Source of the DNA: Clostridiaceae bacterium | GTDB taxonomy: Bacteria > Bacillota > Clostridia > Saccharofermentanales > UBA5734 | Length of the DNA stretch: 13,450 nt | NCBI GenBank assembly: GCA_012522285.1 | Contig: JAAYKS010000341.1 | Coordinates: 1 to 13,450, forward strand | Direction of reading: 5' to 3' | Shown here: piece after piece, positions 1 through 8,001 of the stretch | Numbering within the stretch: the first letter of the stretch is position 1 | How the letters are laid out: the number at the start of each line of letters is the position of its first letter | Notes under the pieces: model-generated | What the model saw: only the letters and a program-made list of their open reading frames with translations | Database searches by the model: none | What the model was told of the DNA's origin: nothing | Program-made: the position numbers and the translations under genes

Positions 1-741
1 CTCAAGCTGATCGCCTGCAAAGTGCTGTTCCGGGAAATTTCCATGTTGGCCGCCCGTTGCGACAATTTCGTCGATATCACCTGGATGCGCCAGGGCTACC
101 ATCGGACTCCCGACTTGCTCCGCTCGACCGTACAGGAACAGATTGACCGGATCGACGCGGGGGACGACCCCTGTTCCTGCAACAACGAAATCGGGGACTT
201 CGACGCCATTTTACTGGGGTACGGCTTGTGCAGCAACGGGATTGTGGGACTGCAATCCAAACGATATCCGCTGATTGTTCCGCGCGGGCACGACTGTATC
301 ACGTTTTTTCTGGGATCCAAGGAGCGGTACAGGTCGCTGTTCGACGCGCGGTCCGGCGGCACCTACTGGTACACCGCCGGCTGGTGCGAAAACGTCATGA
401 TGCCGGGGCGCAAACGCACGGAACTCGAGTACAATCACTACCTCGAAAAATACGGCGAGGACAACGCCCAGTTTTTGATGGAAACCGAGCAGAAGTGGTA
501 CAAGGAATACAAAGCGGCCGTCTATATCGGCAACGAAGAAGATGGTTTTCCCGATTATGGGGAGGAAACCCGCGATGCCGCCACGTATCTTGGATGGGAG
601 TATGTGCGGGAACCCGCGGATATGAGTCTGCTGCAAGCCATGATGGACGGACACTGGGACGAATCCCGCTTTCTGGTGGTACCGCCCGGGCGGCATATCG
701 AGCCGTCTTACGACGCCGACATCGTCATCTCCAGCCAATAA
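1..741 (+). CDS. DUF1638 family protein, 5' end cut by window
   Basis: The reading frame is open from the first base and ends at TAA 739-741, giving 246 visible residues. A GTG at 22 is not the start, because the residues before it (LKLIACK) already fit the family's N-terminus, so the true start is probably only a few codons outside. Recognisable DUF1638 landmarks, numbered from the first visible codon, are Cys6, the block LLGYGLCSNG (71-80, Cys77), the block IVPRGHDCI (92-100, His98-Cys99) followed by LGSKERY, and GTYWYTAGW (120-128). There is no signal peptide or membrane segment in the visible part, so it is probably cytoplasmic. The biochemical function is unknown. From general knowledge, DUF1638 genes are often found in anaerobes near corrinoid-dependent methyltransferases, but no such gene lies in this window. 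The conserved Cys and His residues suggest a bound metal or cofactor; that is inference. It converges with the ABC operon, 35 bases away. Confidence 0.85.
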   Translation, partial: LKLIACKVLFREISMLAARCDNFVDITWMRQGYHRTPDLLRSTVQEQIDRIDAGDDPCSCNNEIGDFDAILLGYGLCSNGIVGLQSKRYPLIVPRGHDCITFFLGSKERYRSLFDARSGGTYWYTAGWCENVMMPGRKRTELEYNHYLEKYGEDNAQFLMETEQKWYKEYKAAVYIGNEEDGFPDYGEETRDAATYLGWEYVREPADMSLLQAMMDGHWDESRFLVVPPGRHIEPSYDADIVISSQ

Positions 742-743
742 CG

Positions 744-760
744 CACCTTCTCTGCAGGTG
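744..760. terminator. Weak hairpin between convergent genes
   Basis: CACCT at 744-748 can pair with AGGTG at 756-760 around a 7-base loop, just after the DUF1638 stop codon. No T-run follows on either strand, so this is at best a weak terminator shared by the two convergent units. Confidence 0.25.
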
Positions 761-776
761 TCTGTGGCGGTCTCAA

Positions 777-1604
777 TCAGGGGGTCGAGTCTCTTGTTCC
801 GACCGGGGTTTTCGCGCGGAATCCCGACCCATTCAAAAACGAGCGGGTGTAGGGGTGCGCGGGCGACTCGAACAGCGAGCGGGTCGGGGCGGTCTCGATG
901 ATACTGCCTTCCCGCATCACCGCGATGCGGTCTGCCATGAAGCGGACCACCCGCAAATTGTGTGTGATAAACAGACAGGAAAACACGTATTCACGTTGCA
1001 GGTCTTTCATCAGGTTGAGAATTTGCGCCTGGACCGAGACATCGAGGGAAGAAACCGGCTCGTCCGCGATCAGCAGGCGGGGACGCGTGATGAGTCCCAT
1101 GCCGATCGCAATCCGCTGGCGCTGTCCCCCCGACAATGCTGCCGGGTACCGTGTCCGGTAGGAGGGGTCCAGTCCGACTTTCGTGAGCATCTCGTCCACA
1201 TGCGCATCACGTGTGCGGCGGTTTTCAACGCCGAGAACGCGGAGCGGCTCTTCCAACAGCCATCCGACCTGTTTGCGGGGATTCAGCGATCCGTAGGGAT
1301 CCTGGAAGACCGCTTGCACCCCTCGTCCGGCTCCGGTGGTTCGGCGGCACGCGTGAAGCGGCCGGCCGTCCATTTCGATCGTGCCGCGCCAGGAGGGCGA
1401 CAATCCGAGCAGTGTCCGTGCGAGTGTGGTCTTGCCGCAACCGGACTCACCGACCAGCCCAAGCACCTCACCTTGTCCGATGGTCAGATCGATCCCGTCC
1501 AAAACCAGACGGGGCTGCCGTCGTGCGCGGGTGTCGCGCGCGTTGTCATACCAGGCCGCGAGACCTTCGACCCGAAGCAGCGGAGTGTCCCGCCCGGTGT
1601 TCAT
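777..1604 (-). CDS. ABC transporter ATP-binding protein, OppF/DppF type
   Basis: This 275-residue cytoplasmic ATPase is the second nucleotide-binding subunit of the peptide/nickel-class importer. Visible motifs are Walker A GESGCGKT (52-59), Q-loop FQDPYGSLNPR (100-110, typical of the OppF branch), signature LSGGQRQR (158-165), Walker B LLIADEP (177-183), D-loop SSLD (185-188) and H-loop His215. The ATG at 1604 was chosen because it overlaps the upstream ATPase stop as ATGA (1604-1601); a longer frame to 1745 would run far into that gene. The protein ends soon after HPYTRSFLN, so it lacks the long C-terminal oligopeptide-transporter tail with the cysteine cluster that its partner at 1601-2599 keeps. 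It is the last gene of the operon. The family assignment is secure; the transported substrate is not known. Confidence 0.93.
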   Translation of the reverse strand: MNTGRDTPLLRVEGLAAWYDNARDTRARRQPRLVLDGIDLTIGQGEVLGLVGESGCGKTTLARTLLGLSPSWRGTIEMDGRPLHACRRTTGAGRGVQAVFQDPYGSLNPRKQVGWLLEEPLRVLGVENRRTRDAHVDEMLTKVGLDPSYRTRYPAALSGGQRQRIAIGMGLITRPRLLIADEPVSSLDVSVQAQILNLMKDLQREYVFSCLFITHNLRVVRFMADRIAVMREGSIIETAPTRSLFESPAHPYTRSFLNGSGFRAKTPVGTRDSTP

Positions 1605-2599
1605 GTCCGGCTCTCCCGCAGGAACAAGTGGCAGTAGACCGTGTGCTCGATGCCGGGGTCGTTGAGGTCGGGCTGTAGGGAAACGTCGGGAAAGATCTTT
1701 AAACACTGCGGCATTGCGTGGGGGCAGCGCGGTGCAAACGCGCAACCCGGGAGCACGTCCCCGATACCGGGTACACTCCCGTGCATCGCAAAGAGCCGTT
1801 CGCCCGCCAGCACGCCGGGAATCGAAGCCATCAGCCCGTTGGTATAGGGGTGAAGCGGATTGTCCATCACCTGACGGACACTGCCCTGCTCGACGATACG
1901 TCCCGCATACAATATCCCGATCCGGTCACACAACCGGTTGACCACATCCGTGTCGTGGGAGATGAACAGCATCGCCGTCCCGGAATCCCTGCACAGTTCC
2001 CGAAGCAGTTCCAGGATCTGCTCCTGCGTCGTGACGTCCAGTGCGGTGGTGGGCTCGTCTGCGATCAGGAGAGAAGGGCGGAGGAGCAGGGACAAGGCAA
2101 TCCCCACGCGCTGCAGCATGCCGCCCGAAAGCTGGTGCGGCCAGCGGTCCGCGAGGATTTCGGGGTCCTGCAGCCCCACACGTGCCATCATTTCCAAGAC
2201 TCTCGTACGTATTTGGCGCGCATTGAGATCTGTATGAATCCGGAGCGGCTCGCCGATTTGTGCCCCGATCTTCATCAGCGGATTGAGTGCGGTCAGCGGT
2301 TCCTGAAACACCATTCCGATCTGTCGGCCGTTGTGCTTTCTGCGCTGTGCGGGGTCCATTTCGAGGAGATTATCCCCTTCGAACAGGATCTCTCCGCCGG
2401 TCACCCGGACGGACGGAGGCAGCAACCCCGCCACAGCAAGCGCGGTGAGGGTCTTGCCGCAGCCGGACTCGCCGACCAAACCGTAGATTTCGCCTTTGCC
2501 GATGGTCAGGGAGACGCCTCGAACCGCCCCGTCGACGGCCGCGTCTTCCCGCTCGATGCCGATTTGCAGATCGCGGATTTCCAGTACGGGGTCACGCAT
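1601..2599 (-). CDS. ABC transporter ATP-binding protein, OppD/DppD type
   Basis: This 332-residue ATPase is the first nucleotide-binding subunit of the importer. Motifs are Walker A GESGCGKT (43-50), Q-loop FQEPLTALNP (98-107), signature LSGGMLQR (157-164), Walker B LLIADEP (177-183), D-loop TALD (185-188) and H-loop His215. The C-terminal oligopeptide-transporter domain is complete and carries the family's cysteine cluster (Cys286, Cys292, Cys299, Cys323 in CAFAPRCPHAMPQC and VYCH), which binds an iron-sulfur cluster in some characterised members. The ATG at 2599 has a GGAGGGGG ribosome site about 7 bases upstream and overlaps the preceding permease stop by 8 bases (2592-2599). It overlaps the downstream ATPase as ATGA, which suggests translational coupling through the operon. 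The frame continues upstream to 2740, but only as a shadow of the permease. Confidence 0.94.
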   Translation of the reverse strand: MRDPVLEIRDLQIGIEREDAAVDGAVRGVSLTIGKGEIYGLVGESGCGKTLTALAVAGLLPPSVRVTGGEILFEGDNLLEMDPAQRRKHNGRQIGMVFQEPLTALNPLMKIGAQIGEPLRIHTDLNARQIRTRVLEMMARVGLQDPEILADRWPHQLSGGMLQRVGIALSLLLRPSLLIADEPTTALDVTTQEQILELLRELCRDSGTAMLFISHDTDVVNRLCDRIGILYAGRIVEQGSVRQVMDNPLHPYTNGLMASIPGVLAGERLFAMHGSVPGIGDVLPGCAFAPRCPHAMPQCLKIFPDVSLQPDLNDPGIEHTVYCHLFLRESRT

Positions 2600-3434
2600 G
2601 GCCGTTTCCCCCTCCCGCGTTGCGGGCGGCTTCGCCCAGCGCGTGGAATCCCATGACCGCGAGCACGATCGCAAGTCCGGGGAACACTGCCATCCAGGGG
2701 GCGCGGAACAGATCGCCGACACTGTCCTTGAGCATCGCACCCCAACTCGCGTCGGGCGGCTGGACGCCCAGCCCGAGATAACTCATGCCGGCTTCCGCCA
2801 GGATTGCGTTTGCGAACCCCACCGAAAAGGCCGTCAACAGGGTGGAAGACAGGTTCGGCAGGATGTGGACAAGGATGATCCGTGCGGGAGACGCCCCGAA
2901 GACACGCGCCAGTTCTACGTACTTCTCGGACTTTTGCTGGATCATCCCTCCGCGCACGACGCGCGCAAAACTGGGAGTGAACAGAATACCCAGCGCGATC
3001 ACGACATGTCCGGACCCGGGCCCGAATATGGATACGATCATGAGAGCGAGCAGTATGCCCGGGAAAGCGAATACTGCATCGGACAGCCGCATGATCACCT
3101 GGTCCGTCCGTCCTCCTGCGTAACCCGCCAGCGCGCCCAGCAGGGTGCCGGCCGTTCCGGCGATGAGGATGGTGCCCAGCGAAATCGATACTGTCGCGGC
3201 CGTTCCCGCCAGGACCCGGCTTGCGACGTCTCGCCCGAAATTGTCCGTGCCGAACAGGTGGCGGAGGGAAGGAGGGGAGAACCGCGAAGAAGCATCCATG
3301 GCTTCCGGATCCCCGGCGATTCCCAATGCGCCGGCCGCCGCGAGCAGCAGAACCAGCAACGTGACGACAATCCCGAACACCGCGCTGGGATCGGAATACC
3401 ATCCGCCCGTCCGGCGGCGCGGCCCGGCGCTCAC
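2592..3434 (-). CDS. ABC transporter permease, OppC/DppC type
   Basis: This 280-residue inner-membrane subunit forms half of the translocation pore. It has an N-terminal hydrophobic segment (about 19-40) and then the OppC-type block HLFGTDNFGRDV (59-70), which leads into the transmembrane core (about 80-265). The EAA cytoplasmic loop that docks on the ATPases lies at about 171-198 (KYVELARVFGASPARIILVH), and the family block LAEAGMSYLGLGVQPPDASWG spans 212-232. The start is a GTG at 3434 that overlaps the preceding permease stop as GTGA (3434-3431), so translation probably restarts there; a GAGG lies roughly a dozen bases upstream. Its length is normal for the family. It pairs with the permease at 3431-4369. 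Confidence 0.93.
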   Translation of the reverse strand: MSAGPRRRTGGWYSDPSAVFGIVVTLLVLLLAAAGALGIAGDPEAMDASSRFSPPSLRHLFGTDNFGRDVASRVLAGTAATVSISLGTILIAGTAGTLLGALAGYAGGRTDQVIMRLSDAVFAFPGILLALMIVSIFGPGSGHVVIALGILFTPSFARVVRGGMIQQKSEKYVELARVFGASPARIILVHILPNLSSTLLTAFSVGFANAILAEAGMSYLGLGVQPPDASWGAMLKDSVGDLFRAPWMAVFPGLAIVLAVMGFHALGEAARNAGGGNGHA

Positions 3435-4369
3435 AGACGGATCCTCGGATCCGCGGCCCGGTACAGCAGGTCAATCGCCAGATTGACCAAAACCACCACC
3501 GCCGCGATATAGACCACCATCGTCTGGATCAGGGGAAAGTCGCGGGCTCCGATTGCCAGAATCAGCAGGCTGCCCAGTCCGGGCAGACCAAAAACCTGCT
3601 CGACAATGAGACTGCCACCCAGCAATTCCGCCGCGACGATGCCGAGAGTCGACAGGACCGGAACCAGCGCATTCACAAACATGTGGCGATAGAGGACACG
3701 CGCATCGGAGGCTCCTTTGCTTTTGGCGGTGCGCACGTAATCCAGCCCGGTTTGAGAGACCAGCGAACTGCGCAAGAAACCGGCCACCATCGCCGACCGC
3801 GGCAGCCCGAGTGCAAGCCCGGGCACCATCAGACTGGACAGAAAAGGGAAAAAGCCTTCGCGGTAATCGCGATACCCCCGCACATCGACCCACTGCAGGA
3901 CAAGGCTGAAGAGCAGAATCAGAAGAATCCCCATGAAAAAGGGCGGGACGGCCAGATTGATCTGGCAGAATCCCTGGATGATCCGGTCACCGGCAGTGCC
4001 TCGCCAGCGGGCGGACACCAGCCCCAGCAAGAAGCCCAGAGCCAGGGTGAACAGCAACCCGACCCCTGCCAGGGCCAAGGTGACCGGGAGACGTTCCGCA
4101 ATCATGTCCACGATAGGCCGGTTATAACGCAGCGAATCACCCGGATTGCCGGTCACAAGGCCGTACATCCACCGGCCGAACCGTTCCGCCGGCGGTCGAT
4201 CGAGTCCCATACGGGAGCGCAACGCCTCCACCTGTGCATCGGAGGCGTTGATCCCTGCGATCAGGCGCGCCGGATCGCCGGGGATCACCTGGAAGGCAAG
4301 AAAGGTCATCACGGACACCAGCAAGAGTGTCGTGATCAGCTGCAGGAATTTTTTGCCGGCAAAAGCCAT
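3431..4369 (-). CDS. ABC transporter permease, OppB/DppB type
   Basis: This 312-residue inner-membrane permease is the first of the two pore subunits. It starts with a transmembrane segment (about 9-28) followed by FQVIPGDPARLIAG (26-39), typical of the OppB branch. It has further hydrophobic segments at about 96-120, 137-160, 180-200, 240-255 and 282-303, and an EAA loop at about 210-237 (DYVRTAKSKGASDARVLYRH). The ATG at 4369 sits behind an AGGAGGAG ribosome site 4-5 bases upstream; the frame upstream of it (to 4519) only shadows the binding-protein gene. It lies 28 bases downstream of that gene and overlaps the next permease by four bases. The family assignment is firm; the substrate is unknown. 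Confidence 0.93.
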   Translation of the reverse strand: MAFAGKKFLQLITTLLLVSVMTFLAFQVIPGDPARLIAGINASDAQVEALRSRMGLDRPPAERFGRWMYGLVTGNPGDSLRYNRPIVDMIAERLPVTLALAGVGLLFTLALGFLLGLVSARWRGTAGDRIIQGFCQINLAVPPFFMGILLILLFSLVLQWVDVRGYRDYREGFFPFLSSLMVPGLALGLPRSAMVAGFLRSSLVSQTGLDYVRTAKSKGASDARVLYRHMFVNALVPVLSTLGIVAAELLGGSLIVEQVFGLPGLGSLLILAIGARDFPLIQTMVVYIAAVVVLVNLAIDLLYRAADPRIRL

Positions 4370-4397
4370 GACTCCTCCTCGGGTAGACAGACGGGTG

Positions 4398-5942
4398 TCA
4401 GTCGAGCCGGTAGACGCCGGCGAGATCCTGTGCGTAGATTTTGTAGGTTTCGTATCCACCGATCTGTTTGCTGACGGCCACCATCGTGACTGGATCCTGC
4501 AGGAAGACCGAGGCGGCATCGTCCGACAGAATGGCCTGGAGCTGCTTGTAGCCGTCGATGCGTTCCTGCGGGTCGGTCAGTGGCTGGATCTGCGCGAACA
4601 AGGTGTCGTAGGCTTGGCTGGCATAATTGAGAAAGTTGCCTCCGGCGTCCGAGACGTAGCGCGACATGACGTCTTTTGGCGTAAATTCAGAGGTCAGGGC
4701 AATCACAGTTGTGTCGTAGTCGCGTCCCTTGTACACCACTTCCAGCCAGGTGCCCCAGTCCACCTGCTCGATGGTCGCGCGGATGCCGACCGCTTTGAGC
4801 TGGTCGGCCAATACGACCGCGGTGTTGACGTGGTAGCCGTAGTTGGACGGAACCGTGATGGTGGTTTCAAATCCGTCCGGATAGCCCGCTTCGTCCAGCA
4901 GCGTCCGTGCCGTCTCGAGGTCCTGGTCGAACCGGCCGTCCAAATCGGGGTTGTGATAGACCCCCATGGCCGGAGACATCGCACTGGACAGTTTTGTGCC
5001 GTATCCCTCGTTGGTCAGATCGAGCAGTCCCTGCCGGTCGATGGCAAGGTTCATGGCCTTGCGGACTCGGATATCGTCGTAAGGTGCCCGGCTGTTGTTG
5101 AGCGCGAGCAGCTGCACCATGTTTTTGATGTCTTCGCGCGCTTCATAACGGTCGGCGATTTCTCCCGCGCGCTCGAAGGAGAGATAGGGGAAGATGTCGA
5201 TCGAACCCGCTTTGAGCTCGAGAAACGCGGCGTCCGTGTCGGCCGAAATCCGGAACTCGACCCGATCCAGATAGGGTCGGCCGGAGACCCAATAATCCGG
5301 GTTGCGGGTCAGGACCACTTGCTGTCCGATCTCGTAAGATTCAAAGCGGAACGGTCCGGTGCCGATCGGGTTCGTATCCAGATCTTCCGACCCGGCGGGC
5401 ACGATCGGACAGCCCATAAAGGGCAGCAACTCGACATCCGGAGCTGTCAGGCGGACGACGATCGTGCGGGAGTCGGACGCGATTACGGAGGCGATCCCCT
5501 CCAGACCGGTGACGATGCTGTCGTCCGCCATCGCCTGTTCAAACGAATAGACCACATCTTCGGCAGTCAGTTCCTTGTCGTTGTGAAACCGCACGCCGCC
5601 GCGCAGCACAAAGGTATAGCTCATGGCATCCGGGGTCATGCTGAAAGATTCCGCAAGCGCGGGCTGCATCGTACCGGACGCGTCGCTTTTGTACAATCCT
5701 TCAAAAACGTTGAAGAGGATCTCCCGGTCTCCGGCTGCCTGCGCCAGAAAGGGGTTGAGGTGTCCGGGTTCCTGCTGGATGCCGACCACAACGGTACCGC
5801 CGTACCGGGGCCCTCCCGATGCGGTGGGAGGAGTCGTGGGTCCGGGTGTGGAACCGACACAGCCGGACAAAAGCGCGGTACCGGCTACCAGTGCCAGCAG
5901 CAGGCTTGTCATCCGAAAAATGATTGATTTCTTTGTGTTCAT
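4398..5942 (-). CDS. ABC transporter substrate-binding lipoprotein, family 5 (peptide/nickel type)
   Basis: This 514-residue extracytoplasmic receptor captures the substrate for the ABC importer. The N-terminus is a lipoprotein signal peptide: positive MNTKKS, hydrophobic core 11-25, and lipobox LSGC with the lipidated Cys28. A Ser/Thr/Pro-rich linker (about 30-44) follows. The mature domain opens with GGTVVVGIQQEPGHLNPF (48-65). It carries the SBP_bac_5 signature region AESFSMTPDAMSYTFVLR to DVVYSFE (97-135), and NPIGTGPFRFE (191-201) is also typical. The ATG at 5942 has an AGGAGG site about 7 bases upstream. It is the first gene of the operon, as is usual for this class. Ligands in the family include peptides, opines, sugars and nickel chelates, and nothing visible here chooses between them. 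Confidence 0.93.
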   Translation of the reverse strand: MNTKKSIIFRMTSLLLALVAGTALLSGCVGSTPGPTTPPTASGGPRYGGTVVVGIQQEPGHLNPFLAQAAGDREILFNVFEGLYKSDASGTMQPALAESFSMTPDAMSYTFVLRGGVRFHNDKELTAEDVVYSFEQAMADDSIVTGLEGIASVIASDSRTIVVRLTAPDVELLPFMGCPIVPAGSEDLDTNPIGTGPFRFESYEIGQQVVLTRNPDYWVSGRPYLDRVEFRISADTDAAFLELKAGSIDIFPYLSFERAGEIADRYEAREDIKNMVQLLALNNSRAPYDDIRVRKAMNLAIDRQGLLDLTNEGYGTKLSSAMSPAMGVYHNPDLDGRFDQDLETARTLLDEAGYPDGFETTITVPSNYGYHVNTAVVLADQLKAVGIRATIEQVDWGTWLEVVYKGRDYDTTVIALTSEFTPKDVMSRYVSDAGGNFLNYASQAYDTLFAQIQPLTDPQERIDGYKQLQAILSDDAASVFLQDPVTMVAVSKQIGGYETYKIYAQDLAGVYRLD

Positions 5943-5953
5943 ACGGGCCTCCT

Positions 5954-5972
5954 GGTCCTATAGACCGCGGTC
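5954..5972. promoter_or_regulatory. GGTC/GACC half-site cluster in ABC operon leader
   Basis: GGTC (5954-5957), GACC (5963-5966) and GGTC (5969-5972) lie in succession. The last two form the perfect 10-base palindrome GACCGCGGTC. The cluster lies between the candidate promoter and the ribosome site of the binding-protein gene, so it could be a repressor operator or a small leader hairpin next to the ribosome site. The function is inferred. Confidence 0.3.
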
Positions 5973-5998
5973 ATGCCGAGTGGTGCTGTTGAAAACGT

Positions 5999-6027
5999 AT
6001 GTTACCACCAATCATCCCTTTTTTAAA
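5999..6027 (-). promoter_or_regulatory. Candidate sigma-A promoter of the ABC operon
   Basis: Reading the minus strand, TTTAAA (-35, at 6027-6022) is followed after 17 bases by TAACAT (-10, at 6004-5999). Each box matches four of six consensus bases. It lies in the short gap after the acyl-CoA synthetase terminator and gives a leader of about 50 bases before the binding-protein gene. Weak but correctly placed. Confidence 0.35.
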
Positions 6028-6054
6028 CTAGAGACGCAGGCGCGGAGGGGATTG

Positions 6055-6088
6055 AAAAGGGGAGATCAGCCCTACGGCCGATCTCCCC
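6055..6088 (-). terminator. Intrinsic terminator of the acyl-CoA synthetase gene
   Basis: GGGGAGATC (6059-6067) pairs with GATCTCCCC (6080-6088). An additional GCC/GGC pairing lies inside across one mismatch, with a CTAC loop. On the minus strand the hairpin is followed by TTTT (6058-6055). It begins about 30 bases after the stop codon of the gene ending at 6120 and insulates the ABC operon from it. Confidence 0.85.
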
Positions 6089-6119
6089 TGATCCGGTTGC
6101 ACCGCTTCGGGAAAGGCGG

Positions 6120-7931
6120 CTAGCGGACCATCCTCCGGTTGGCATTCTTCATGGTCAACGTGTTGGCTTCGAGCCATGTGTGGGTCTTTTGCTGTTCGAT
6201 GGGTCGCCGGATCTTGAGGGTGGTGGTTTTTACCAGCTCCTCCTCGGTCAGCAAGAAGTACTTGATCGCCTTGTAGGCGGGCATTTTCTGGTTGACCTCG
6301 CGGATTCGGGCAGAGACCCAATCCGCTATCTCCTCGTCGGACGTGCCGGCCTCGGGAGGGAGATCTTCCCGCGACAGGACCAGTTTGGCACAGATGTCGA
6401 CGGTTTCCCGCGCGCTCTGGTCGCCCCATACAATCGACTCTTTCACACCCGGAATGTGGTCGAGCAGGAATTCGATTTCCTCCGGGAATGCTTTTTTCCC
6501 GTTGGTCAGGACGATCATGGACTTCATCCGGCCGGTGATATGCACGCAACCCTTCTTGTCGAGATACCCGATGTCGCCCGACCGGAACCATCCGTCGGAC
6601 TGCAGCACTTCGGCGGTGTCCTCCGGATTCTGATAGTACCCGAGCATGACGTTCGGGCCTTTGATCAGGATTTCCCCGAAAGCCTGCGCTCCGGGTTCGG
6701 TTTCCTCGGTGTCGATGGCGATTTCGACATCCGGAATCGGCTGGCCGACGCTTCCGAACGCGTTGACAAAACGGTTGCCGCAACAGGCGACCGGCGAAGT
6801 CTCGGTCAACCCGTATCCGCAGAAAAAGTCGATGCCGATGCCGTCGAAGAAGCGGACAACCTCTTCATCGAGCGCGGCAGCACCCGAAACGCACAAGTTG
6901 ATGTTGCCGCCCAGCGCTTCGTGGATCTGGTGGAACACCTTGCGGCGGATGTCGATGCCGACTTTTCGTAACAAGCCGGTCACCCGGAGCATGTGTTTGA
7001 CCAGGTTCTCTTTGCCGGATTTTTCCAGATTCTTGCGGATTTGCCGGTAGATGTTCTCAAACAGAAGGAGAACACCCAGCATGACGTTGATCTTCCATTC
7101 TTTGAGATTGTCGGTCAGGTAGCGCAAGCCGTCCGTAAAGCAGATGGTGGCACCATAATACGTCATGATATACACACCGACGGTGTTTTCAAACGTGTGG
7201 TGCAGCGGAAGGATCGAGATATATCGGTCGCCCCGGCCGATCTCCAGTACGCGGACCGAAGAGTATACGTTGGCGCAGATGTTGCGGTGGTTAAGCATGA
7301 CCCCTTTGCTGTTGGCGGTGGTGCCGGAAGTGAACAGCAGGGAGCACATTTCCTCCGGATCAATCTTGGCGTCCACAAACGAACGGTCGCCCGCCGCGAC
7401 CAGCGCGCGTCCCTGTTCGATCAATGCGTCCATGCCGACAAACCGCGGATCGTCTGGCATCGGTGCCTCGAGACGCTCCGGATCCATGCAGATGAAGTGC
7501 CGTACTCCGGAGAGTTCGCGCGCGACCGCCTCGGCGGCCGGGAGGTGACGTGGATGAAAAATGAAAGCCGCCGCCTGCCCGCGGCGCGTCAGATTGACGA
7601 CTTCGGTGTCGGGCAGCTGCCGGTCGAGCGGGACCGAGATGCCCACCCCTCCGACGACCGCATGGTGCGCGACAACCCACTCGTAGCTGTTAGCGCCGAC
7701 AATCACGATGTGGCTTTTACCCAGACCCATCGCAAGCAACTGGGTGCCCAGCGCTTCGACATCCGTCAACAGGCGCCGGTAGGAGCGGGACTGAACCTCG
7801 CCTTTGGGGACTCTGCGGAACAGGTAGGCGTCCTGGTCCCCGAACTTTTCCGCCGCGTACTGCAGGTGCTTTTTGAGGTCCGGTAGCCGGACCCTGTCGG
7901 TGAATCGTTCGATGCCTTTGAACGTCTGCAT
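6120..7931 (-). CDS. Long-chain-type fatty acyl-CoA synthetase (AMP-binding)
   Basis: This 603-residue member of the adenylate-forming family would activate a carboxylic acid, most likely a fatty acid, with ATP to an acyl-adenylate and then to acyl-CoA. Visible motifs are the phosphate-binding loop LLFTSGTTANSKG (198-210), PLHHTFE (242-248), GYGLTET (372-378), the ATP-contacting SGD (451-453), hinge ITGRMK (465-470) and a C-terminal KTTTLKIRR (568-576) holding the probable catalytic Lys573. The length and the LPLHHTFE-type block fit the long-chain (FAA1/FadD15) branch rather than acetyl-CoA synthetase. The ATG at 7931 was chosen for its AAGGAGG about 7 bases upstream; the frame is open further to 8027 but crosses the promoter. 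There is no signal peptide or clear transmembrane helix. It forms a single-gene unit with its own promoter and terminator, and chain-length preference cannot be read from the sequence. Confidence 0.9.
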   Translation of the reverse strand: MQTFKGIERFTDRVRLPDLKKHLQYAAEKFGDQDAYLFRRVPKGEVQSRSYRRLLTDVEALGTQLLAMGLGKSHIVIVGANSYEWVVAHHAVVGGVGISVPLDRQLPDTEVVNLTRRGQAAAFIFHPRHLPAAEAVARELSGVRHFICMDPERLEAPMPDDPRFVGMDALIEQGRALVAAGDRSFVDAKIDPEEMCSLLFTSGTTANSKGVMLNHRNICANVYSSVRVLEIGRGDRYISILPLHHTFENTVGVYIMTYYGATICFTDGLRYLTDNLKEWKINVMLGVLLLFENIYRQIRKNLEKSGKENLVKHMLRVTGLLRKVGIDIRRKVFHQIHEALGGNINLCVSGAAALDEEVVRFFDGIGIDFFCGYGLTETSPVACCGNRFVNAFGSVGQPIPDVEIAIDTEETEPGAQAFGEILIKGPNVMLGYYQNPEDTAEVLQSDGWFRSGDIGYLDKKGCVHITGRMKSMIVLTNGKKAFPEEIEFLLDHIPGVKESIVWGDQSARETVDICAKLVLSREDLPPEAGTSDEEIADWVSARIREVNQKMPAYKAIKYFLLTEEELVKTTTLKIRRPIEQQKTHTWLEANTLTMKNANRRMVR

Positions 7932-7952
7932 GAGGGCCTCCTTGCGTTTAGT

Positions 7953-7982
7953 TTGACTATCAAAGCATCTCGATTGTAACAT
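7953..7982 (+). promoter_or_regulatory. Candidate sigma-A promoter of the glutaredoxin gene
   Basis: TTGACT (-35, 7953-7958) and TAACAT (-10, 7977-7982) are separated by 18 bases, with a predicted start near 7989 and a leader of about 60 bases. The -10 overlaps the -10 of the divergent acyl-CoA synthetase promoter, so the two cannot easily be occupied at once. Confidence 0.45.
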
Positions 7983-8001
7983 GCGCACTGAACCGGTGCA
8001 A
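7973..8001 (-). promoter_or_regulatory. Extended -10 promoter of the acyl-CoA synthetase gene
   Basis: On the minus strand TTGCAC (-35, 8001-7996) is followed after 17 bases by TACAAT (-10, 7978-7973), preceded by TG one base away (TGTTACAAT). The extended -10 is strong and the -35 matches only in TTG. It would give a leader of roughly 35 bases to the ATG at 7931. Confidence 0.6.

Noticed and set aside
228..1637. Long + strand open frame of 469 codons across the DUF1638 end and the ABC ATPase
   Set aside because: It runs antisense to a clear ATPase with all motifs, starts inside the DUF1638 gene in another frame, and is rich in Arg/Pro/Gly with no recognisable domain. It is a GC-driven shadow.
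4146..5927. Long + strand open frame of 593 codons opposite the binding-protein gene
   Set aside because: It is antisense to the lipoprotein and permease genes and has no ribosome site or recognisable domain. Its composition is that of a reversed coding strand.
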